The notes under the pieces: generated by a model
Told to the model about the DNA's origin: nothing
What the model saw: only the letters and a program-made list of their open reading frames with translations
Databases searched by the model: none
Source: CAZTAK01 sp964611585
GTDB taxonomy: Bacteria; Pseudomonadota; Alphaproteobacteria; SHVP01
Reading direction: 5' to 3'
Assembly: GCA_964611585.1 (NCBI GenBank)
Contig: CAZTAK010000045.1
Location: forward strand, 1-23,241
Length of the DNA: 23,241 bases
Shown: in pieces, positions 15,469 through 21,928 of the stretch
Position numbering within the stretch: position 1 is the stretch's first letter
Layout: every line of letters starts with the position of its first letter
Translations under genes and position numbers: made by a program

Positions 15469-16629
15469 ATGACCAAACCAGCCGACACACTTTTTCCCGC
15501 AGCCGACGATCCCGTTGCCGCCCATTCGACCGGCATCCTGCCCTCGCAGGCGATCCGCGATCTCATTGGCGAAGGGGTGCTAGCCGGCACGCCCGCGATT
15601 GCCGAGGACCAGATCCAACCGGCAAGTCTCGACCTGCGCCTCGGATCGACCGCCTACCGGGTGCGGGCAAGTTTCCTGCCCGGCCCCGCCCACACCGTGC
15701 GTCAGAAGATCGATTCGCTGGGTATGCACGAAATCGGGCTCAAGGACGGGGCCGTGCTGGAACGTGGCGGGGTCTACATCGTCAGCCTCGCCGAAGAAGC
15801 GCACCTGAAGAAAGACATGACCGGCGTCGCCAACCCGAAAAGCTCGACCGGGCGGCTCGACGTGTTTACGCGCATGATTGCCGATTACGCCCAGCGCTTT
15901 GACCGCGTCGAGGAGAGCTACCGAGGACCGCTCTACGTCGAGATCAGCCCGCGCACGTTTCCGGTCGTGGTGCGGGCAGGCTCGCGGCTGGTGCAACTGC
16001 GTCTGCGCCGCGGCCATCCGGCGCCGACCATCGTCGGCACGCGCCGCCTGCACGAGCGCGTCGGCCTGATCCGCGGCGAGGGCGATACCGATTTGGGCGC
16101 GCGCATATCGCGCGAAGTCCCGGTCAGCGTCGATCTCAAGGGCGACCCCGCGACCGGGATCGTCGGCTACAAAGCCAAGGCCCACACCGGCCTGATCGAC
16201 GTCGACAAGACCGGCGCCTATGCCGTCACCGATTTCTGGGAACCGGTCATGGCCAACGCCGCGGCCACGCTGATCCTCGATCCTGACGCGTTCTACATTC
16301 TCGCCTCGCGCGAGGACGTGACGGTGCCGCCCGACCACGCCGCCGAAATGGACCCCATCAATCCGCTCCACGGCGAGTTCCGGGTGCACTACGCGGGCTT
16401 TTTCGACCCCGGCTTCGGGCATTCGGAATCGGGCGGGACGGGCTCGAAGGCGGTGCTGGAGGTGCGCTCGTTCGAAGTGCCGTTCGTGCTCGAACACGGC
16501 CAGACCGTGGGGCAACTGGTGTATGAACGCCTGATCGCGGTGCCCGACAAGGTCTATGGCGGCGCGGCGCTGAAATCGTCCTACCAGCGCCAGGGCCTCA
16601 AACTGAGCCGCCACTTCCGGGCGGAATAA
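15469..16629 (+). CDS. dcd: 2'-deoxycytidine 5'-triphosphate deaminase, long tandem form
   Basis: This enzyme deaminates dCTP to dUTP, feeding dTMP synthesis. At 386 residues it is about twice the length of the standard Dcd (about 190), consistent with the alphaproteobacterial form that carries two dUTPase/Dcd-like domains. Domain 1 has GVLAGTPAIAEDQIQPASLDLRLG and the signature NPKSSTGRLDVF (122-133). Domain 2 has KAKAHTGLIDVD, HYAGFFDPGFGHS and SFEVPFVLEHGQTVGQLVYE. ATG at 15469 follows GGAG by about 8 nt. It is a lone gene flanked by divergent thrC and convergent M32, with DnaA-box-like sites upstream. It is the only gene in the window with a normal TAA stop. Confidence 0.9.
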   Translation: MTKPADTLFPAADDPVAAHSTGILPSQAIRDLIGEGVLAGTPAIAEDQIQPASLDLRLGSTAYRVRASFLPGPAHTVRQKIDSLGMHEIGLKDGAVLERGGVYIVSLAEEAHLKKDMTGVANPKSSTGRLDVFTRMIADYAQRFDRVEESYRGPLYVEISPRTFPVVVRAGSRLVQLRLRRGHPAPTIVGTRRLHERVGLIRGEGDTDLGARISREVPVSVDLKGDPATGIVGYKAKAHTGLIDVDKTGAYAVTDFWEPVMANAAATLILDPDAFYILASREDVTVPPDHAAEMDPINPLHGEFRVHYAGFFDPGFGHSESGGTGSKAVLEVRSFEVPFVLEHGQTVGQLVYERLIAVPDKVYGGAALKSSYQRQGLKLSRHFRAE

Positions 16630-16634
16630 ACCGC

Positions 16635-16783
16635 TAGAGCGGTTCCGTTTCGATCGGAACCACTCTCGCTTTCTTGCCGCTCACGGCAGCGGACCCAAGG
16701 GTCCACGCCTGCGCGGGCGCGCCGCACAAGCGGCGGGCCGCCTTGCGGCCACGGGCGATCCCAGACGAAACGGAATCGCCCTA
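16635..16783. repeat. Palindrome-rich intergenic element with terminal inverted repeats
   Basis: The left end TAGAGCGGTTCCGTTTCG (16635-16652) and right end CGAAACGGAATCGCCCTA (16766-16783) are inverted copies matching at 16 of 18 positions. Inside are consecutive hairpins: GAGCGGTTCCG with CGGAACCACTC (16637-16665, one mismatch), CCGCT with AGCGG (16677-16692), GGACCC with GGGTCC (16691-16704), GCCGC with GCGGC (16721-16734), and GGCCGC with GCGGCC (16736-16750). This looks like a non-coding mobile or dispersed palindromic unit of the kind common between alphaproteobacterial genes. Its right end overlaps the last codon of the M32 gene. Whether it recurs elsewhere cannot be seen from this window. 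Confidence 0.7.
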
Positions 16784-18268
16784 ACTCAAATACCGCGCCT
16801 CGATGTGGGCGAGGTAGGCGGCGCTCGACAGCGCCTCGCCGGTGGCGCGCTGCAAGAGTTCGTCGAGCGGGTAGCGCGCGCCCTGACCGTGGATATGTTC
16901 GCCGAGCCAGGCCATCAGCGGCGCGAAATCGCCACGCCCCAGACCGGCACGGATATTCGTGTCCGCCGCGCACGCAGCGGCGAACACCTGCGCCGCCGCC
17001 AGCGCCCCCAGCGTATAGGTCGGGAAGTAGCCAAAATCGCCGCCGTACCAGTGGATGTCCTGCATGCAGCCATCGCGGTCGTCAGGCACGGATACGCCCA
17101 ACAGCGTTTTCATGCCCTCGGCCCAGGCCGCGGGCAGGTCGGCGACCGCGAGATCGCCCGACACCATGGCGCGCTCAAGATCGGTGCGGAGCAATATGTG
17201 CGCGGGGTACGTCAATTCGTCGGCCTCGACCCGGATCAATCCCGGCGCCACGTGGCGGTAGAGGCGGCGCAGGTTGGCCTCTGCCCACGCCGCGCCAGTG
17301 CCGCCGAAGGCCCGGCGCATCACGGGCGCCGCAAAGGCGATGAATTCGTCCGACCGGCAGGCCTGCATTTCCATCAGCAGCGACTGGCTTTCGTGGACCG
17401 ACATGCCGGCCGATTCGCCAACCGGCTGGCCGCGCCATACCTTGGGCAAACCGCGTTCATAGAGCGCATGGCCGGTTTCGTGCAGCACCGCCATCAGCGA
17501 TTCGACGAAATCGCCGTCCTTGTATCGGGTGGTGATGCGGATGTCGTCGGGCACGCCGGCAGTAAAGGGATGGTGGCTGACGTCGAGGCGGCCGAAATTC
17601 TTGTCAAACCCGATCATCACCATCAGACGTTCGCCCAGCGCCTTCTGGGTTTCGGGCGTGATCTGGCCTGTCGGGCGGAGCGGCACGGCCTCGCCCTGGC
17701 GGTCGAGCACACGATCGAGGAGAGCCGGCAGGCGGCGGCGCAGGCCGGTAAAGATTCCCTCAACCCGGGCGAAGCGCGTGCCGGGATCGTAGGCGTCGAG
17801 CAGGGCATCGTAAGGGCTGAGCGTTAGCGCCGCCGCCTTGGCTTGCGCTTTTTCACGCACCAGCTTGAGTAGCGCTTCGAGTTTGGGCGCAACAACCGCA
17901 AAATCGTCGGCAGCGCGAGCCTCGCGCCAGGTCATTTCGCAAGCCGTCGCGGCCCGCGCGAGTGCCTCGACCAGGGCGGCGTCAAGCGCGGTGGCGTGGC
18001 GCCAGCGGCGGCTCATTTCGGCGAGGTTGGCGCGCTGCCAATCGTCGAGGTTGCCCGATTCGCCTTCCGCTTGGTCGAGCAGACCGCCAAGGTCCGGCGC
18101 GGTCAGCAGTTCGTGGGCGAGACCCGACAGGACGGCCAGCTGCTCGCCGCGCGCCTCCGCCCCGCCCGGCGGCATCATCACCGCCCAATCCCAGTGCAAT
18201 ACCGCCTCGGCACCGGCAAGACCCGACAACCGCCGGAATCGCGATTCGAGTTCGGCGTAGGCGGTCAT
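16781..18268 (-). CDS. M32 family carboxypeptidase (Taq-type)
   Basis: This zinc metallocarboxypeptidase with broad C-terminal specificity has 495 residues, the family size. The HETGH zinc motif is at residues 263-267 in LMAVLHETGHALYE. Other family segments are VLHWDWAVMMPPGG, DVSHHPFTAGVPDDIRITTRY, VGESAGMSVHESQSLLME and WYGGDFGYFPTYTLGALAAAQ. No signal peptide is visible, so it is likely cytoplasmic. The ATG at 18268 was chosen over a start at 18322 because it lies 10 nt after the SURF1 stop and gives MTAYAELESRFR, the normal N-terminus. The stop TAG lies inside the right end of the palindromic element, so the element may have reset the C-terminus. Confidence 0.95.
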   Translation of the reverse strand: MTAYAELESRFRRLSGLAGAEAVLHWDWAVMMPPGGAEARGEQLAVLSGLAHELLTAPDLGGLLDQAEGESGNLDDWQRANLAEMSRRWRHATALDAALVEALARAATACEMTWREARAADDFAVVAPKLEALLKLVREKAQAKAAALTLSPYDALLDAYDPGTRFARVEGIFTGLRRRLPALLDRVLDRQGEAVPLRPTGQITPETQKALGERLMVMIGFDKNFGRLDVSHHPFTAGVPDDIRITTRYKDGDFVESLMAVLHETGHALYERGLPKVWRGQPVGESAGMSVHESQSLLMEMQACRSDEFIAFAAPVMRRAFGGTGAAWAEANLRRLYRHVAPGLIRVEADELTYPAHILLRTDLERAMVSGDLAVADLPAAWAEGMKTLLGVSVPDDRDGCMQDIHWYGGDFGYFPTYTLGALAAAQVFAAACAADTNIRAGLGRGDFAPLMAWLGEHIHGQGARYPLDELLQRATGEALSSAAYLAHIEARYLS

Positions 18269-18278
18269 CGAAGCGGCC

Positions 18279-19004
18279 CTAACCAGCCTCTTCGCGTTCC
18301 TGGCGGCGGTGCCAGACGACATAGATCACACCCAGCGCAATCGCCAGCGCGTACCAGGTGAAGGCGTACTGCATATGATCGTTGGGCAGGTTGATGCGGG
18401 TCTGGCCGCCGATAGGAAAGCCGCCCGGGACATCGGTTTCAATCGCCTCGACCACGACCGGTTGCAGTGGCCGCCCGACCGCCCCGGCCATTTCACCAAG
18501 ATCGACCCACAGCCATACGTTTCCGGCGGCGTCGTTATCGGGGCTGAACCGGCCCCTGGCAGCGCCCGGCGTTACGATTCCCTCGACGCGCACCGGGCCT
18601 TCGATCTGGCCCAGGTGCCGCGCCGCGGGGTCTCGGCGCTGGCGCGGCACCCATCCGCGATTGATCAGCACAGTTTCGCCGCTGTCGCGCAGGAAAGGCG
18701 TGACGATGTGAAAACCCACGTTGCCGCGCATCGACCGCGCCGCAAGGTAGAGCTCGCGGTCGTGCAGGTACTCGCCTTCGATGAACACGCGTTGCCACAG
18801 GATCCCGGCAAGGTCTGCCTCCGAGCGCGGCAGGGGCACCGCCGCCGCATTGAAACCGGCCTGACGTTCGACGATCAGGGCTTCTTTCCAGAACAGGCGC
18901 TGAACCTGCCAGGTGCCGAGGCCGATGAGACCCGCGAGGGCGGCAGCGGTCCAGACGGTCGCCCAAAGGCGCGGCCGAAACCCGATAAGGGCGGCGATTT
19001 CCAT
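18279..19004 (-). CDS. SURF1 family cytochrome oxidase assembly protein
   Basis: SURF1 is an inner-membrane protein that assists heme a insertion into subunit I of the aa3 oxidase. The 241 residues show the standard hairpin topology: one TM helix near the start (about 12-30, ending GLGTWQVQRLFWK) and one near the end (YAFTWYALAIALGVIYVVW), with a large periplasmic domain between them. Family motifs are GTWQ, NRGWVP and NLPNDHMQYAFTWY. The ATG at 19004 has AGGAAGGG upstream and sits one nucleotide after the DUF983 stop codon. The stop is TAG. Confidence 0.94.
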   Translation of the reverse strand: MEIAALIGFRPRLWATVWTAAALAGLIGLGTWQVQRLFWKEALIVERQAGFNAAAVPLPRSEADLAGILWQRVFIEGEYLHDRELYLAARSMRGNVGFHIVTPFLRDSGETVLINRGWVPRQRRDPAARHLGQIEGPVRVEGIVTPGAARGRFSPDNDAAGNVWLWVDLGEMAGAVGRPLQPVVVEAIETDVPGGFPIGGQTRINLPNDHMQYAFTWYALAIALGVIYVVWHRRQEREEAG

Positions 19005-19005
19005 C

Positions 19006-19344
19006 TCACCCTTCCTTGTCAACGTGGTGCCAGTGCTGGGCAAAGAATAGTCCTTTCAGCGGGCGAAGGAGACCCAGCGAGGCCCCCACAATGGCCGGGA
19101 TCCACAAGAGGGCGTGGAGCCAATAGGGCGGCCGGTAAGCGACCTCGACCACCAGCGCCGCGGCGACGACCAGGAACCCGACGATCAGCACGACGAACAC
19201 GGCCGGACCGTCGCCGGTGTCGTGGGTCTTGAGATCGAGGGCACAGACGTCGCAGCGCACCGCGACCGTGAGATACCCCGCGAACAGTCTGCCCCGGCCG
19301 CAGCGCGGGCAGCGGCCGGCCAGTCCTGCGCGCACCGGGGACAC
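19006..19344 (-). CDS. DUF983 family membrane protein
   Basis: This small alphaproteobacterial protein is habitually encoded between coxE and SURF1; its function is unknown, although the context suggests oxidase biogenesis. The 112 residues have a zinc-ribbon-like N-terminus (CPRCGRGRLF, then CDVC) followed by two TM helices (around VFVVLIVGFLVVAAALVV and ALLWIPAIVGASLGLL). The start is doubtful: GTG at 19344 lacks a visible ribosome binding site, and the same frame stays open for 18 more codons back to the coxE TAG without any ATG. The real N-terminus could therefore be longer, from a non-standard start such as CTG at 19368. Confidence 0.85.
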   Translation of the reverse strand: MSPVRAGLAGRCPRCGRGRLFAGYLTVAVRCDVCALDLKTHDTGDGPAVFVVLIVGFLVVAAALVVEVAYRPPYWLHALLWIPAIVGASLGLLRPLKGLFFAQHWHHVDKEG

Positions 19345-19398
19345 AGGCGCCCGCGGCGGTTCGTTCAGGGGATACTCTGCGGGGGGTCGGGTCGTGGC

Positions 19399-20190
19399 CT
19401 AGCTGCCGCCCCACCAGTAGATCGAGGTAAACAGGAAAATCCAGACAACATCGACGAAATGCCAGTACCACGCCGCGGCCTCGAGGCCGAAGTGATGGTC
19501 GGGTTTGAAGTGGCCGAGGTAAGACCGAATCAGGCACACGCCCAGGAAGATCGTCCCGATAATGACGTGGGCGCCGTGAAAGCCGGTCGCCATGAAGAAG
19601 GTCGAGCCGTAAATGTCGCCGCCGAACCCGAAAGGAGCCTCGGCGTATTCGGTCGCCTGGATCACCGTGAAAGCGATGCCAAGCAGGATCGTCACCCACA
19701 GGCCGAGCTTCAGACCGCGGTAATCGCCCTTGCGCAGCGCATGGTGGGCCCAGGTCACGGTCGTGGAGGAAGTCAGCAGGATGATGGTGTTCAGAAGCGG
19801 CAGTCCCCACGGATCGAAGGATTCGACGCCGGCGGGCGGCCAAACTGCTCCGATTTGTTCGCTCGGGAACAGGCTGGCGTTGAAGTAGGCCCAGAACCAG
19901 GCGAGAAAAAACATCACTTCGGATGCAATGAACAGCGCCATGCCGAACCGCAGACCCACCTGCACCACCGGCTTGTGGTCGCCACGGTGGGTTGCCTCTT
20001 TCACCACGTCGCGCCACCACACCAGCATGGTGTAGAGCACCCCAATAATGCCGATCACCAGCAGCCAGGGCGTCACGCCGTGCATGTAAAACAGCAAGCC
20101 AACGACGAGCGCCAGCGCTGAGATGGTGCCGACAATCGGCCACGGGCTGGGTTCCACGATATGGTAATCGTGTTTGGCGTGCGCTGACAT
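19399..20190 (-). CDS. coxE: Cytochrome c oxidase subunit III
   Basis: Subunit III stabilises the aa3 oxidase and its proton uptake. The 263 residues have seven hydrophobic helices. Motifs include HDYHIVEPSPWPI at the N-terminus, MALFIASEVMFFLAWFWAYF with the conserved glutamate, the GFHGAHVIIGTIFL helix and AAAWYWHFVDVVWIFLF at the end. The ATG at 20190 follows AGGAG by 9 nt. It sits between ctaG and DUF983, the usual alphaproteobacterial order. The TAG stop is in frame with the DUF983 gene. The gene is also called ctaE. Confidence 0.96.
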   Translation of the reverse strand: MSAHAKHDYHIVEPSPWPIVGTISALALVVGLLFYMHGVTPWLLVIGIIGVLYTMLVWWRDVVKEATHRGDHKPVVQVGLRFGMALFIASEVMFFLAWFWAYFNASLFPSEQIGAVWPPAGVESFDPWGLPLLNTIILLTSSTTVTWAHHALRKGDYRGLKLGLWVTILLGIAFTVIQATEYAEAPFGFGGDIYGSTFFMATGFHGAHVIIGTIFLGVCLIRSYLGHFKPDHHFGLEAAAWYWHFVDVVWIFLFTSIYWWGGS

Positions 20191-20216
20191 GGGCCCTGTT
20201 CTCCTGTAACTCGGTA

Positions 20217-20828
20217 TCAGTGGGTCGTTGACTCGGTGGCGATGGTCCGTTCGTCCGCCAAGCGGGCGGTGCGGTGGGCGGCCCGCGCGTCGTCATCCAT
20301 TTCCTGTTCAAAGAACGTGTAGGAAAGGGTGATCGTTTTCACGTCGTCGAGATTGGGATCGTCGGCGATTTCAGGATCGACATAGAACGTCACCGGCATG
20401 TCGGCCGTTTCGCCGGGTCCGAGAATCTGCTCGGTGAAACAGAAACACGCGATCTTGTTGAAATAGGCTCCAACCTTTTGCGGCGTCACGTTGAAGGAGG
20501 CCGTTCCCATGATGACGCGTTCGGTGGGATTGGTGACGCGATAATACGCCAGCGTCTCTTCGCCGACCCGAACCTCGATCTCGCTTTTCACCGGCCCGAA
20601 CGCCCACGGCATGCTGCCGGCGGTGCCGGCATCGAACCGGATCGTCATCTTCCGCTCCAGCACCTCCAGCGGCGCCACCTCGGCGCGCCGCGTGGTCCCG
20701 CCATAGCCCGTGACCTGACAGAAAAGCCGGTAGAGGGGCACGGCAGCGTAGGCAAGCCCGCCCATTCCAGCGACGACGCCACCCAGCATCAACGCTGTCG
20801 CCTGGCGCCGGGTCAAGCCGCCCGCCAT
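20217..20828 (-). CDS. ctaG: Cytochrome c oxidase assembly protein CtaG/Cox11
   Basis: Cox11-type copper chaperone that delivers Cu(I) to the CuB site of subunit I. The 203 residues have one N-terminal TM helix (about 10-30), then the family segment AAVPLYRLFCQVTGYGGTT with C37. The copper-binding pair is C128 and C130 in KIACFCFTEQ. The C-terminal domain is periplasmic (MPVTFYVDPEI, TITLSYTFF). The ATG at 20828 overlaps the stop of the preceding small gene by one nucleotide (TGATG). An ORF call starting at 20996 would be too long, because its first 56 residues cover the small gene in another frame. Confidence 0.95.
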   Translation of the reverse strand: MAGGLTRRQATALMLGGVVAGMGGLAYAAVPLYRLFCQVTGYGGTTRRAEVAPLEVLERKMTIRFDAGTAGSMPWAFGPVKSEIEVRVGEETLAYYRVTNPTERVIMGTASFNVTPQKVGAYFNKIACFCFTEQILGPGETADMPVTFYVDPEIADDPNLDDVKTITLSYTFFEQEMDDDARAAHRTARLADERTIATESTTH

Positions 20829-20950
20829 CACGACCCCCCGCCGAGGCGAACAATGGTGATGACGAAGAACAGCACGACCACCGCCACCAGGACGCCGCCC
20901 AGAAGGTAATTTTTCGCCCGATTGCGCCGGTGTTCTTCGCTGAGCGGCAT
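20828..20950 (-). CDS. Small single-TM protein of the cox cluster (CoxF-like), 40 aa
   Basis: This 40-codon gene reads MPLSEEHRRNRAKNYLLGG, then a hydrophobic helix (VLVAVVVLFFVITIV), then RLGGGS. It has a ribosome binding site (AGGA, 20956-20959 on this strand) and a one-nucleotide overlap with ctaG. Small proteins with a basic N-terminus, one TM helix and a TIVRxGGG-like end are usual between ctaB and ctaG in alphaproteobacteria and are often annotated as CoxF or left out. Its role is not established; the basic cytoplasmic side followed by one helix suggests an oxidase or assembly-factor accessory subunit. Confidence 0.8.
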   Translation of the reverse strand: MPLSEEHRRNRAKNYLLGGVLVAVVVLFFVITIVRLGGGS

Positions 20951-20986
20951 CTCGGTTCCTAGAGCCATGCGGGCACGGCCGCGAGT

Positions 20987-21913
20987 TCACTGACAAGAAT
21001 TAAGTGCAAACATCAAAAACAGATAAAGAATCGAAAATCGAAACAGGCGCCGCGCCGCCCGATGGGTGCCGGCGCGCTCGTCCGCCTCGCCGTGGCGGTA
21101 AACCGCGACAGCGGCGGAGAGGAATAACACGCCGAGCACGGCAGCGCCCGCACCATAGAGGATATTCGCCAAACCCAGCAGCCACGGAGCGAGGCCCAAG
21201 GGCAGCAGCAGAATGCTGTAGAGCAGGATTTGCCGGCGCGTTTCGGCGCTTCCTGCGGCAACCGGGAGCATCGGCACGCCGGCGCGGGCATAATCCTCAC
21301 GACGGAATAGCGCCAGCGCCCAGAAATGGGGCGGTGTCCAGAAAAAGATCAAGGCGAACAGGAGTACCGGCAGCAGCGAAACCTCGCCGGTCACCGCCAC
21401 CCAGCCAATCAGCGGTGGCATCGCACCGGCGGCGCCGCCAATGACGATGTTCTGCGGCGTCCGGCGCTTGAGCCATATGGTGTAGACGAACACGTAAAAC
21501 CCGATTGTGAGGGCGAGCAACGCAGCGGCGAGAAAGTTGGCCGCCAGCGCCATCACCATCACCGCCCCGCCGGCAACGACGACGCCGAGCGTCAGCGCCT
21601 CTGAGGGGGCGACGCGCCCCGCCGGAATCGGACGCGATGCGGTACGCGCCATCAATGCGTCGATATCGGCGTCGTACCACATATTGATGGCCCCCGAGGC
21701 GCCGGCGCCAAGCGCGATGGCGAGCAACGCCGAAAAGGCGAGAACCGGATGCAGACCGCCCGGCGCCAGCGCCATGCCGACGACCCCGGTGAAGACAACG
21801 AGGGACATCACGCGCGGCTTCAAAAGCGCGAAGTAATCGCGGACGCCGGCGGCGCGGACGGCGTTGTCCGCGCGGATGCCGGATTCTGCGGGATAGATTT
21901 CCGAGACGCTCAC
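20987..21913 (-). CDS. ctaB: Protoheme IX farnesyltransferase (heme O synthase)
   Basis: CtaB/CyoE converts heme B to heme O, the precursor of heme A. The 308 residues are strongly hydrophobic, with about eight or nine TM helices as expected of UbiA-family prenyltransferases. The Asp-rich substrate motif is NMWYDADIDALMARTASRPI, and FRREDYARAGVPMLPVAAG is the second conserved loop. The FALLKPRVMSLVVFTGVVGM segment near the start is typical. The start is GTG at 21913, 15 nt after the ctaD stop, so it is translated from the ctaD transcript. Confidence 0.96.
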   Translation of the reverse strand: MSVSEIYPAESGIRADNAVRAAGVRDYFALLKPRVMSLVVFTGVVGMALAPGGLHPVLAFSALLAIALGAGASGAINMWYDADIDALMARTASRPIPAGRVAPSEALTLGVVVAGGAVMVMALAANFLAAALLALTIGFYVFVYTIWLKRRTPQNIVIGGAAGAMPPLIGWVAVTGEVSLLPVLLFALIFFWTPPHFWALALFRREDYARAGVPMLPVAAGSAETRRQILLYSILLLPLGLAPWLLGLANILYGAGAAVLGVLFLSAAVAVYRHGEADERAGTHRAARRLFRFSILYLFLMFALNSCQ

Positions 21914-21928
21914 GCCGGATTACCCACC

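Noticed and set aside
19019..20311. Minus-strand frame of 430 codons in another frame over coxE and DUF983
   Set aside because: It overlaps two convincing membrane protein genes on the same strand; its product is Arg/Pro-rich and non-membrane, typical of an out-of-frame reading.
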